This document shows, one piece after another, positions 33,532-42,247 of a DNA stretch of 42,247 nucleotides. The position numbers were made by a program, and so were the translations under genes. Position 1 is the first letter of the stretch. Each line of letters opens with the position of its first letter. The stretch covers positions 1 to 42,247 of the forward strand of contig CAYQZV010000018.1 of NCBI GenBank assembly GCA_964422145.1, read 5' to 3'. Below the pieces are notes generated by a model. The model was not told the origin of the DNA. It did no database searches and saw only the letters and a program-made list of their open reading frames with translations. Source of the stretch: JACNKV01 sp964422145. GTDB lineage: Bacteria; Fidelibacterota; Marinisomatia; Marinisomatales; JACNKV01.

Positions 33532-36378
33532 ATGACTCAAAACCAAATCCATAACACTCAGCGTACACAAAGCAATCGTTTTCAACCTCTGTTAAAATTG
33601 ATAGGAATATTTATCCTTTTATCTGGGTTAAGCTTTGCTGCAGTGTTTACGGGTACGGTTACCGAAGCTGGAACCGACGAAGTTATCACAAATGGTCGGG
33701 TGGTTTTGGTCCGGTGGGCAACTTCCGGTGATTCATTCATTACTTATCATGAAGTTCAGACGGGCGCGGGCGGAGACTTTACATTCTCACATATTGAAAC
33801 GGATGATTATAGATTATATATCATTGCTGAGGGGTATTTAGTGTTTGCTGATTTAAGCTTCACGCTTTCAGATGATGCGGATCATCATTTTCAATTGTCC
33901 GTATCGAACGAAAACGGGATAGAATACAACGGGCAGATTGTATGTGATCAAAGTGAAGCTGGTATTCCCGGTGCTGCGATCAGTCGCTGGGTTGAGGATA
34001 CTGAGCAAGGATATTGGGAGATTATTTCCATCACAGATGAAAATGGTCAATATCACTTTACAACCAGCTCATCTACAACTCTCGTAAATATGAATGCGTT
34101 AGGTTATGAACCTATCGACGTTTCCTTAACCATGTTAGATGATGTATCCAACATTGAGTATTTGACTCCTTTCATATTTGACGGGGACATCAGTGGATAT
34201 ATTACCGACGGTATGTTAGGCAGAAATGTTTCCAGCGCAACTTTAACCGTTTATAGCACACCTGCTGATTCAATGAATTCACCCTCCGTTTATCAGATTT
34301 CAAGTGACGCAACTGGTTACTATTCAATAGACAATATTCCCAGTGGTGAAGCAACGATCTTTGTAAATGCTGAAGGATACGAAGGCTATTTCAACACAGT
34401 TGAGATTAGCGAGAATACAGTTCTGAATATTAATATTGATGAGCTTCCGGAAACGGGAAAAATATCCGGATATGTCGAGTATGAAACTGGAGGAGCTGTC
34501 TCAACCGAGACGGATCAAACGTTTATTGAATTTATCCCGATTTCAAACAATTACCACTGGGTCCGTGCAAAAATATGGAGTGACGGAAGATACTGGGCTG
34601 ATCTTCCTGCCGGAGACTATGTTGTAGCTTGTTTCCAAGGATCTGCCAATGAAATTGGAGGTAATAAATTAATCAATCAGGTTTATTTTTACCCGGAGGT
34701 TGAGGTCATATCTCAAGCCGCTCATTTAACCGTGAATGACGGTATCATTATTTATGACATTAATTTTTCTATCCATGAGCCTGTCATCAGTCCGATTCCT
34801 CAGTATTATTCAGATATATTAAACGGGCATTCAGAGAGTTACATTGAATCGGGACTGGGAGATATCAATTATTTGTTAGTTGCACCACCCGCTGAACCGG
34901 AACCCGGCGATATCGGTGATGAGATTGGAGTTCTTGATTTTAACGGAATGCCGTCTGACGGAGATTGTACCGGAATGGAGGGAGAGATCCTTGTGGGAGC
35001 GACATCCATTGGGAATAATGGTTCGACGATCATCATCCCGGTGTTTGAATACATTAACAGCTGTGCTGAAAACGGAACGGTGACCGCAGGATTTATTGAA
35101 GGGAACTTGATTAATCTGACTTACTGGGATACCGACCAACAAATTGAAACTTTTTTAACTGGCGAATTTTCATACGGTTCACTTTCTCCGGATAGCGGCG
35201 GAGTTTCAAGTCCGTCTTTATTTGGAAACAATTTTACGTTTGTTGATGTACCCTTCCCATCTACGAACCAACATACTGTGAATCTCCAATATGAAGATGG
35301 CTGGAATTTAGTCGGTCTTCCACTCTTGGTTGAAGATACAGATTATTTATCGGTTTTCCCGAATCCGATTACCGGAACATGTTATTCATTTACCTCAGGT
35401 CAGTATTTACTCAATGAAACTGTTGAACCCGGAATCGGTTATTGGCTTCGTTTCACGGATGCTCGAGGAGGAGGAATTACAGGTTTTTTAATTGATGAAG
35501 TAAATATCCCGATTTCCAAAGGTTGGAATCTGATCTCATCTATTACTGAAGAGATTGCTGTTACCATGATCGAAGATATTGATGGAATCATTGTTCCAAA
35601 CACGTCATATGGATATTCCTCCAATGGATACGAAAATGTTACCAGCTTTATTGGGGGAAAAGGATACTGGATTTTAGCCACTGACTATGGTGCAATTTCC
35701 ATCAATGAAAGCGGATCAGGAAAATCCACGGAAGCGTCCTTTAACATACAACCTTCCAATCGACTTATTGTGAACGGTTCCCCATTATACTTTGGATTTG
35801 AGTTGACAGAGGAAGAAGAGCTGAGTTATAGTTTACCTCCGAAACCGCCCGCAGGAGCATTTGATGTTCGTTTCACCGGGGATACGAAATACAGCGAATC
35901 CCGTGGAACTATTGAAGTGATGAATCCCGGTGATGCATTGATCATTGAATACCATATTTTACCGAATGAAGAATGGAAATTAACGGACGGAGATATTGGA
36001 GAAGAGGTCATCATTTCGGGTGACGGTATCATTGAATTAAGTGGTGAAACAGGGGAAATAATATTAGAGAAAGTCTCCAACCTTCCGACTGAATTTGTAT
36101 TGCATCAGAACTATCCGAATCCATTCAATCCGACCACAACGATATCATTTTCTATTCCAAATGTCGGGACAGCGTTCGCTGATGTTTCCTTGCAGATATA
36201 TGATATTTCGGGACGATTGGTTCAAACATTGATTAATGGATCGATAAAAACCGGAACACATCAAGTTGAGTGGAATGGTACCGATATAAACGGACATCCT
36301 CTCGCATCCGGTATGTATTTTTATCAGCTGAATGCAGAGCATTATACAGCGACGAAAAAATTGTTGTTGATTAAATAA
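33532..36378 (+). CDS. T9SS-type secreted protein with CarboxypepD_reg repeats
   Basis: A 948-residue secreted protein. The N-terminal hydrophobic segment (about 20-37) follows a long polar N-region rather than the usual short one. Several carboxypeptidase-regulatory-like beta-sandwich repeats cover about residues 38-420, then a segment with G-W-N-L-V-G and G-W-N-L-I-S repeats (about 590-720), a beta-rich module (742-850) and a sorting domain with N-Y-P-N-P-F-N-P at residue 860. The last part is nearly repeated in the subtilisin gene that follows. No catalytic motif is seen, so a binding or structural role is likely. The gap to the regulator gene is 7 bases and the ribosome binding site is weak, suggesting translational coupling. 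Export by T9SS is inferred from the tail. Confidence 0.85.
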   Translation: MTQNQIHNTQRTQSNRFQPLLKLIGIFILLSGLSFAAVFTGTVTEAGTDEVITNGRVVLVRWATSGDSFITYHEVQTGAGGDFTFSHIETDDYRLYIIAEGYLVFADLSFTLSDDADHHFQLSVSNENGIEYNGQIVCDQSEAGIPGAAISRWVEDTEQGYWEIISITDENGQYHFTTSSSTTLVNMNALGYEPIDVSLTMLDDVSNIEYLTPFIFDGDISGYITDGMLGRNVSSATLTVYSTPADSMNSPSVYQISSDATGYYSIDNIPSGEATIFVNAEGYEGYFNTVEISENTVLNINIDELPETGKISGYVEYETGGAVSTETDQTFIEFIPISNNYHWVRAKIWSDGRYWADLPAGDYVVACFQGSANEIGGNKLINQVYFYPEVEVISQAAHLTVNDGIIIYDINFSIHEPVISPIPQYYSDILNGHSESYIESGLGDINYLLVAPPAEPEPGDIGDEIGVLDFNGMPSDGDCTGMEGEILVGATSIGNNGSTIIIPVFEYINSCAENGTVTAGFIEGNLINLTYWDTDQQIETFLTGEFSYGSLSPDSGGVSSPSLFGNNFTFVDVPFPSTNQHTVNLQYEDGWNLVGLPLLVEDTDYLSVFPNPITGTCYSFTSGQYLLNETVEPGIGYWLRFTDARGGGITGFLIDEVNIPISKGWNLISSITEEIAVTMIEDIDGIIVPNTSYGYSSNGYENVTSFIGGKGYWILATDYGAISINESGSGKSTEASFNIQPSNRLIVNGSPLYFGFELTEEEELSYSLPPKPPAGAFDVRFTGDTKYSESRGTIEVMNPGDALIIEYHILPNEEWKLTDGDIGEEVIISGDGIIELSGETGEIILEKVSNLPTEFVLHQNYPNPFNPTTTISFSIPNVGTAFADVSLQIYDISGRLVQTLINGSIKTGTHQVEWNGTDINGHPLASGMYFYQLNAEHYTATKKLLLIK
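35755..36153 (+). repeat. C-terminal module duplicated in two secreted-protein genes
   Basis: About 400 bases here are nearly the same as 38403-38799. The first 50 bases differ at one position. The encoded residues run from S-N-R-L-I-V-N-G-S through the A-G-A-F-D-V-R-F and G-D-T-K-Y-S stretch to the N-P-F-N-P sorting motif. The bases diverge mainly at third positions and in short blocks. Confidence 0.9.
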
Positions 36379-36401
36379 CGACTTGAAAGAAAGAGACTGA
36401 T

Positions 36402-39026
36402 ATGAAAAAAGTATATATGCCCCGCCATATATTTATTGTATTTCTTCCCCTAATGATTGCTGCAGAATCCGTTGATATTTTTGACCCGGTTACAGCTCCG
36501 CTATATGAAGAGATGGAGAGGGTAAGAGATAATGAGCAAATTCGGATTAATATTGAATTAAAAGCCCAATACGATACCAATGAACTTTATTTGAATACGT
36601 TATCAAAATCAAAAGCAGAGCGTAGAACCTATGTCATCCAAACATTAAAAGAATACACACAGGATAAACAATCTGATCTTTTAACTGAGTTACAGTCTTT
36701 TTCTAAAGACCAATCTGTACAAAATATAAAATCACTTTGGATAGCAAATGTTATTTCATGCTCGGCCACTCCAGCGGTCATCGAAAGACTCGCCAAGCGA
36801 GATGATATTACTGAAATTGATTTTGATGAACCAAGACAGTTGATTTCAACAAAACCACAATCAAATGCATATATTCAATCAACCACTAACCGTGACAGTC
36901 GAGATATCACCTGGAATGTCACCTTGGTCAACGCCGATGATGTTTGGGATTTAGGATTCACAGGTGATGGTGCACTTGTCTCGGTAATTGATACCGGGAT
37001 TAATTACAACCACCAAGATTTGGATGATCATATGTGGAACGGCGGTCTATTCTATCCATTTCACGGATATGATTTCAATAATAATGACAACGATCCCATG
37101 GACGATCATGGACACGGAACACACTGTGCGGGAACCGTAGCCGGCGATGGAACAGCCGGATCGCAAACCGGTGTCGCTCCGAATGCAACAATTATGGCGT
37201 GTAAAGTGTTGGACTACAATGGGACTGGTTTTGAATCAGATACTTGGGACGCGATTGAATTTAGTGTTGAAAATAACGCAGATATTATCAGCATGTCATT
37301 AGGTTGGATGCATGCTTGGAATCCGAATCGTTCTGTTTGGAGAACCACTTATGATAATGCTTTATCTGCTGGCGTTATTGCCTCTGTTGCCGCTGCAAAC
37401 TCCGGAAATGATACATGGTCTTATCCGATCCCGGATAATGTTGCAACTCCGGGAGACTGTCCTCCACCATGGCTGCATCCGGATCAAACAATAACTGGGG
37501 GAGTGTCGGCCGTTGTATGTGTTGGGGCGACCAACAGTAATGATGTGATTGCCGGCTTTTCAAGTCGCGGTCCTGTGACATGGGAATCAATAAGTGGTTT
37601 CTATGATTACCCTTACAATCCGGAAATAGGATTGATTCGCCCCGATGTGACTGCACCGGGTGTAAATATAACCTCGTTATCTCATTATAGTAATACCGGA
37701 TATCAATATGGTTGGGATGGGACATCAATGGCAACACCGTGTGTCGCCGGAGTAATGGCATTGATGGTTTCAAAAGAACCCACAATCACGCCAGAGCAGA
37801 TGAGTCAAATTTTAGAAGAAACCGCTATCCATTTGGGATCAAGTGGTAAGAACAATTTATATGGATCAGGAAGGGTGAATGCTTTTGACGCTGTAAATGC
37901 TGTTGAGCTTGCACCGGAGGAAACACCTACTACACATATTTCCGGGTGGAATATCGTCGGGATGCCTATGGTAGTAGACGATCCACTTGTGACAATGTTA
38001 TACCCATCATCAATAATTAATACTTGTTATGGTTATAGTGCTCAAGGATATTTTTTAACATCAGAGTTGAATATGGGCTTAGGTTACTGGTTGCGGTTTC
38101 CGGAGTCAGGTGAGATATCTATTTGGGGTGCTCCGGAAGATGAACTTGCTTTATCACTTGTAGAAGGTTGGAACCTGATTTCAGGAACTCATATCGAAAC
38201 CAATGTCAATACGATTTCCGACCCCGATAATATTGTGGTCCCGAATACAATTTATGGATTTAGTGCAACGGGGTATTATAACTCTGATGTTTTGGTTCCT
38301 GGGCAGGGATATTGGGTTCGTTCAACGGCAAATGGTGTGATTACAGTTATTTCTGGTTCAACGGTACAAACAACGAGTATTTCACAAAAATACGAAATAC
38401 TGTCCAATCGACTTATTGTAAACGGTTCCCCATTATACTTTGGATTTGAGTTAACAGATACAGAGAAGCTGAGTTACAGCTTACCGCCCAAACCTCCGGC
38501 AGGAGCATTTGATGTTCGTTTCGCCGGAGATACAAAATACAGCGTATCCCATGGAACCATCGAAGTGATGAATCCCGGTGATGATCTAACCATCGAATAC
38601 CATATTTTACCAAATGAGACATGGAAATTGGCAGGTGATGATATAGGAGAAGAGATCATCCTTTCAGGAGACGGAGTTCTTGAACTGAGTTCAGGATTGG
38701 GTCAGATGAGATTAGAGCGTGTCAGTGTTCTGCCTTCGGATTTTGTATTGCATCAGAATTATCCGAATCCATTCAACCCGACCACAATTATATCGTTTAG
38801 TTTACCTCAGTCGGATAATGTGTTACATAGCGTTTCACTGGATGTGTATGACTTACAAGGTCGATTAGTTCAGACTTTAGCGTCGGGTTCCATGCAATCT
38901 GGGTATCATCAAGTTAAGTGGAATGGCACAGACCTGCGAGGACAATCTGTTGCATCAGGGATGTACTTGTATCAACTGAATACAGGTAACACCATTCAGA
39001 CAAAAAAACTTTTATTACTTAAGTAA
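36402..39026 (+). CDS. Subtilisin-like S8 serine peptidase with T9SS-type tail
   Basis: An 874-residue secreted peptidase. After a signal peptide (to about residue 20) comes a propeptide-like region (about 40-145), then a subtilase domain with Asp197 (V-I-D-T-G), His238 (H-G-H-G-T-H-C-A-G-T) and Ser442 (G-T-S-M-A-T-P). The second half has the same G-W-N-L-V/I segment and C-terminal module as the 33532 protein and a sorting domain with N-Y-P-N-P-F-N-P at residue 786. It would be exported and released or attached at the cell surface to degrade protein. The gene is 23 bases after the previous stop without a terminator, so it shares its operon. Confidence 0.95.
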   Translation: MKKVYMPRHIFIVFLPLMIAAESVDIFDPVTAPLYEEMERVRDNEQIRINIELKAQYDTNELYLNTLSKSKAERRTYVIQTLKEYTQDKQSDLLTELQSFSKDQSVQNIKSLWIANVISCSATPAVIERLAKRDDITEIDFDEPRQLISTKPQSNAYIQSTTNRDSRDITWNVTLVNADDVWDLGFTGDGALVSVIDTGINYNHQDLDDHMWNGGLFYPFHGYDFNNNDNDPMDDHGHGTHCAGTVAGDGTAGSQTGVAPNATIMACKVLDYNGTGFESDTWDAIEFSVENNADIISMSLGWMHAWNPNRSVWRTTYDNALSAGVIASVAAANSGNDTWSYPIPDNVATPGDCPPPWLHPDQTITGGVSAVVCVGATNSNDVIAGFSSRGPVTWESISGFYDYPYNPEIGLIRPDVTAPGVNITSLSHYSNTGYQYGWDGTSMATPCVAGVMALMVSKEPTITPEQMSQILEETAIHLGSSGKNNLYGSGRVNAFDAVNAVELAPEETPTTHISGWNIVGMPMVVDDPLVTMLYPSSIINTCYGYSAQGYFLTSELNMGLGYWLRFPESGEISIWGAPEDELALSLVEGWNLISGTHIETNVNTISDPDNIVVPNTIYGFSATGYYNSDVLVPGQGYWVRSTANGVITVISGSTVQTTSISQKYEILSNRLIVNGSPLYFGFELTDTEKLSYSLPPKPPAGAFDVRFAGDTKYSVSHGTIEVMNPGDDLTIEYHILPNETWKLAGDDIGEEIILSGDGVLELSSGLGQMRLERVSVLPSDFVLHQNYPNPFNPTTIISFSLPQSDNVLHSVSLDVYDLQGRLVQTLASGSMQSGYHQVKWNGTDLRGQSVASGMYLYQLNTGNTIQTKKLLLLK
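38403..38799 (+). repeat. Second copy of the duplicated C-terminal module
   Basis: Counterpart of 35755-36153, in the subtilisin gene. See that entry for extent and content. Confidence 0.9.
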
Positions 39027-39043
39027 AGACATAATGGATATTT

Positions 39044-39059
39044 TGTGATAAGCATCACC
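39044..39059. promoter_or_regulatory. CRP/FNR-family-like operator before the C25 peptidase gene
   Basis: TGTGATAAGCATCACC matches TGTGA-N6-TCACA at 9 of 10 positions. It is centred about 102 bases before the ATG at 39154 in the 127-base gap after the subtilisin gene. The same quality of match stands at 11326-11341. Confidence 0.5.
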
Positions 39060-39153
39060 GCAAGATTTACAAAAGGTGTGTATCTTTATCTAAAGAAAAT
39101 CAGTACTATCATGACGTCCATTAACAATAAACGCATTAAACAGGATTTCTAAA

Positions 39154-42100
39154 ATGAAAAAATCGATCTGGGTATTCTTAATTTTATGTTTAACGATTGG
39201 GTTTGGTGAAGTCATTAACATTCAAGAGAAGAATTATGATGTGGATATGTTGCATTCAAATGATAACCAAACAGTTATATCATATGAGTTCGGTCAATTT
39301 GAACGGAGTCAAGTTGAAATAAACGGGGAAACATATTACCGTTTGTTATTACCCGGGAGTTCAGTTACATTTGAAGAAGGAAAACCGGAACTGCCAAAAA
39401 TTACTAAAAGTATTATCATCCCGGATAATGCAAAAGTAAGGGTCAACATAGTAGAAAACGACTATACGGATTTTCATTTCTCTGTTGCTCCTTCCAAAGG
39501 ATTGATTTCTCGTTCACAAAATCCGGACGAAATTCCTTACACATTCTCCGAAGTATATCAACAAAATGCATTTTATCCAAAAACAAATGCCGAATTAGGG
39601 AAACCATACATCTTAAGAGACTTTAGGGGTATTACTGTAACAGCGTATCCATTTCGCTATAATCCGGAAACTCAAACATTGCGAGTATACCATCGACTCG
39701 TCATTACCGTGAATACAGTAGGCATTGATGATATCAATGTTAAGACGCGAACTGCACATAGTTATAATACTTATTTTGAAGAGTTATATCGAGGACATTT
39801 TTTCAATTTTACTGAAGACCGATACGACACAATTGATGACCGTGGACGTATGATAGTTATTTCTTATGGTCCTTTCATAGATTCTGTTCAACCTTTTGTA
39901 GATTGGAAAAATCAAAAAGGAATCCAATGCGATCTTTATGATGTAGCTGATATCGGATCTAGTGCCGCAGCTATCAATTCATTTATTGAGAACGAATATC
40001 TATCAGGGACAGACCTGACTTTTGTTCAATTAGTTGGTGATGCTGCTCAGGTTCCTACAATGATACATGGTGGGTCGGACTCTGATGTAGCCTATGGATT
40101 TATTGAAGGGAATGATGTTTATCCGGAATTATTCGTAGGACGATTTTCAGCAGAGAATACAGGTCATGTAGAGACTCAAGTTGAACGCTCGATTTGGTAT
40201 GAGCGAGATATTATTGACGGAGACTGGCTGCATAAGGGCATCGGTATTGCTTCAAGTCAGGGCGCTGGACAAGGGGATGAGGGTGAGCCTGATTATGAAC
40301 ATCAGGATGCGATTAGAGATAAGCTTCTAAACTTTACTTATACCGAAGTTGATCAGTTTTATGATACGAATGGCGGTTCTGTTTCAGCCTGTGTGAGTGC
40401 CCTTAACGAAGGCCGAGGAATTATCAATTACACAGGGCACGGATCCAATACATCCTGGGGGAACGGAGCACCTTTGAGCAATTCTGATGTTAATGGCTTA
40501 ACCAATGATTATATGCTACCATTCATTAGTTCAGTCGCTTGCGTGAATGGAAATTTTACAGTTACAACATGTTTTGCCGAAGCGTGGCTGCGTGCAACGA
40601 ACAGCTCAACCGGAGCTCCTACCGGAGCGATAGCCATGTATGCCTCTACGATTAACCAAAGTTGGGCCCCTCCAATGCGTGGACAGGATCACGGTGTTGA
40701 TTTAATGGTGGGATGGGATTATTACACCAATGAACCGCTTGATCAAAAGATTACGATCGCAGGAATGTGGGTCAACGGTGCGTGCAATATGGTGGATGTG
40801 TACGGTGATGACGGGATGATGGCAACTTGGACGATCTTTGGCGATGCCTCGCTTCAAATAAGAACGGATAGCCCGCAAGAAATGAGTATTTCTTATATAG
40901 AAACGATGATCATTGGAGAGTCATCATTTACAATATCCACCGGTGTTGAAGATGCGTTGGTTTCTTTAACATGGGAGGGTACAATTCTTGCATCCGGTTT
41001 TACTGATGAAACAGGTAATATTACTCTTGAGATGGATAATCCGCCAACCGCTCCTGGTACAGTTGATGTTACTGTTTCATCATTTAATAAAATTACCCAT
41101 CTTGGTGAAGTGATGGTGATAGCTCCTGATGGTCCTTACTTACAGGTTACAGATTATTCAATCATTACTGACGATGACATGATTATTGAATTTGGTGAAG
41201 AAGTTCAGTTTGCTGATATTACATTAACCAACGTTGGTATTGATCCTGCAACTAATGTTACCATTACGCTCGAGCCTAATGATACATATATTACACTAAT
41301 TGAGAGTTATGGTTTTACTGAGATCATCGAACCAAATCAATCGGTTACCATCAATGATGTTTGTACATTTCTTGTGGAAAATAGTATCCCGGATAACTAC
41401 GACTTTGGAATGGATGTAGAAATGACCTCTGATCAAGACGTGTGGACCCAAACGTTATTCTTCACGTCCTATAGTCCAGTTATAGATGTTATGAATGTAA
41501 GGGTTGAGAATGATGACAATAATAATGGTCGTTTAGATCCGGGTGAGACAGCCGATATTGTTGTTACGTTAGAGAATACCGGTGGTGCTGAAGCTGATTT
41601 AGTTCAAGCTGTTTTAAATTCAATAGATTCACAGATCACGTTAAACAGTACCGAAGCATCTTTTACTGTATTCGAATCAAACGGGGTAGTTGAAGCCGTT
41701 TATAATGTGACCGTAGCTGAGGAGACAACGCTCGGCCATTTGTTAGAGTTTTCTGTTGATATAACAGCAGACAATGAATACAGCACAACCGGGACATTTT
41801 CATTAACTGTAGGATTATGTTTAGAAGATTTTGAGACGGGGATGTTCTCAATGTATCCCTGGGAGTTTGGCGGGAACGCAAACTGGATGATTACTGAGAC
41901 GGCATATGAGGGTGTTTATGCTACTCAATCGATGGATATCAATGATAATCAGACATCAGAGTTGAGTGTAACATTAGATGTTGTGACAGCTGGAGAGATT
42001 TCGTTTTATTACAAGGTGTCTTCTGAAGCGAGCTCATGGTCCTTCTATGATGGATTGAAGTTTTACATAGATGGTGCAGAGCAAGGTGATGGATGGCAAG

Positions 42101-42247
42101 GGGAGATTGATTGGAATCAGGCGACATTTCCTGTGGATGCCGGTGAACATACCTTCTCTTGGATATATTCCAAGGATGGAATGGTTACTTCCGGTCAAGA
42201 TTGTGCTTGGATAGACTACATTATATTCCCGTCTGTAACTGCTCCTT
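39154..42247 (+). CDS. Gingipain-like C25 cysteine peptidase, cut by window end
   Basis: An open frame with a signal peptide (M-K-K-S-I-W then a hydrophobic run to about residue 19) that runs off the window without a stop after 1031 codons. Residues to about 220 look like the gingipain propeptide domain (I-I-I-P-D, Y-P-F-R-Y-N-P). The catalytic domain carries the His in N-Y-T-G-H-G-S (His429) and the Cys in S-S-V-A-C-V-N-G (Cys463), the dyad of family C25. From about residue 600 there are Ig-like and CARDB-like beta domains, including a Ca-binding-like D-D-N-N-N-G-R-L-D-P-G-E. A lectin-like segment follows at the end. A sorting tail is expected beyond the window. The frame is missing from simple ORF listings because it has no stop here. 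Confidence 0.93.
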   Translation, partial: MKKSIWVFLILCLTIGFGEVINIQEKNYDVDMLHSNDNQTVISYEFGQFERSQVEINGETYYRLLLPGSSVTFEEGKPELPKITKSIIIPDNAKVRVNIVENDYTDFHFSVAPSKGLISRSQNPDEIPYTFSEVYQQNAFYPKTNAELGKPYILRDFRGITVTAYPFRYNPETQTLRVYHRLVITVNTVGIDDINVKTRTAHSYNTYFEELYRGHFFNFTEDRYDTIDDRGRMIVISYGPFIDSVQPFVDWKNQKGIQCDLYDVADIGSSAAAINSFIENEYLSGTDLTFVQLVGDAAQVPTMIHGGSDSDVAYGFIEGNDVYPELFVGRFSAENTGHVETQVERSIWYERDIIDGDWLHKGIGIASSQGAGQGDEGEPDYEHQDAIRDKLLNFTYTEVDQFYDTNGGSVSACVSALNEGRGIINYTGHGSNTSWGNGAPLSNSDVNGLTNDYMLPFISSVACVNGNFTVTTCFAEAWLRATNSSTGAPTGAIAMYASTINQSWAPPMRGQDHGVDLMVGWDYYTNEPLDQKITIAGMWVNGACNMVDVYGDDGMMATWTIFGDASLQIRTDSPQEMSISYIETMIIGESSFTISTGVEDALVSLTWEGTILASGFTDETGNITLEMDNPPTAPGTVDVTVSSFNKITHLGEVMVIAPDGPYLQVTDYSIITDDDMIIEFGEEVQFADITLTNVGIDPATNVTITLEPNDTYITLIESYGFTEIIEPNQSVTINDVCTFLVENSIPDNYDFGMDVEMTSDQDVWTQTLFFTSYSPVIDVMNVRVENDDNNNGRLDPGETADIVVTLENTGGAEADLVQAVLNSIDSQITLNSTEASFTVFESNGVVEAVYNVTVAEETTLGHLLEFSVDITADNEYSTTGTFSLTVGLCLEDFETGMFSMYPWEFGGNANWMITETAYEGVYATQSMDINDNQTSELSVTLDVVTAGEISFYYKVSSEASSWSFYDGLKFYIDGAEQGDGWQGEIDWNQATFPVDAGEHTFSWIYSKDGMVTSGQDCAWIDYIIFPSVTAP

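Overview
The window is about 41-42% GC by eye and reads as one chromosome segment of a Gram-negative, FCB-superphylum bacterium. Several large secreted proteins end in a C-terminal domain with an N-Y-P-N-P-F-N-P motif, the type IX secretion (T9SS) style sorting domain typical of Marinimicrobia (SAR406), Ignavibacteria, Calditrichaeota and relatives. A DUF4837 lipoprotein, an AccA and a Cys-poor thiolase/DUF35 pair fit the same broad group. A Marinimicrobia-like lineage is my best guess; no rRNA or strict phylogenetic marker is present to prove it.

Region 1 (1-11159) is a very heme-rich respiratory locus on the + strand. Five multiheme cytochromes carry 4, 17, 18, 11 and 13 heme-c binding motifs (63 in total, one of them CX4CH). 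Two of them (829-3336 and 5509-7536) fuse a periplasmic multiheme domain to a cytochrome b561-like membrane domain. One (3354-5348) starts with a NapC/NirT-like membrane anchor. A Tat-exported four-cluster ferredoxin (7945-8829) and an NrfD/HybB-type quinone-reactive membrane protein (8822-10045) overlap and are followed by the 13-heme cytochrome. There is no catalytic terminal reductase and no outer-membrane porin in the window. The whole looks like alternative menaquinol/periplasmic electron conduits, comparable in logic to the Geobacter Cbc complexes or the Hmc/Nhc complexes.

Region 2 (11160-19219) holds one giant secreted protein of 2554 residues with PKD, carboxypeptidase-regulatory-like, FN3-like and propeller-like segments, three copies of a polyproline-containing module of unknown function, and a T9SS-type tail.

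Region 3 (19220-28658) is a housekeeping/envelope block: DUF4837 lipoprotein, RmlD-like reductase, Dpm1-like GT2, a GT2-phosphoglycosyltransferase fusion that has lost its catalytic Asp-Glu dyad, accA, a YbgC-type thioesterase, and on the minus strand an RlmL-type methyltransferase and a thiolase-fold protein without the nucleophilic Cys, translationally coupled to a DUF35 OB-fold/Zn-ribbon partner.

Region 4 (28659-31638) has a CAT-anticodon tRNA, a 17-bp copy of its 3' end, glutamate dehydrogenase and a prolyl-iminopeptidase-like hydrolase. Region 5 (31639-42247) has a TPR protein with two Fis-like HTH segments, followed closely by three T9SS-style secreted proteins: a carboxypeptidase-regulatory-like protein, a subtilisin-like S8 peptidase, and a gingipain-like C25 peptidase cut off by the window end. 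CRP-like palindromes stand before the giant protein gene and before the C25 gene, suggesting shared control of the secretome genes.
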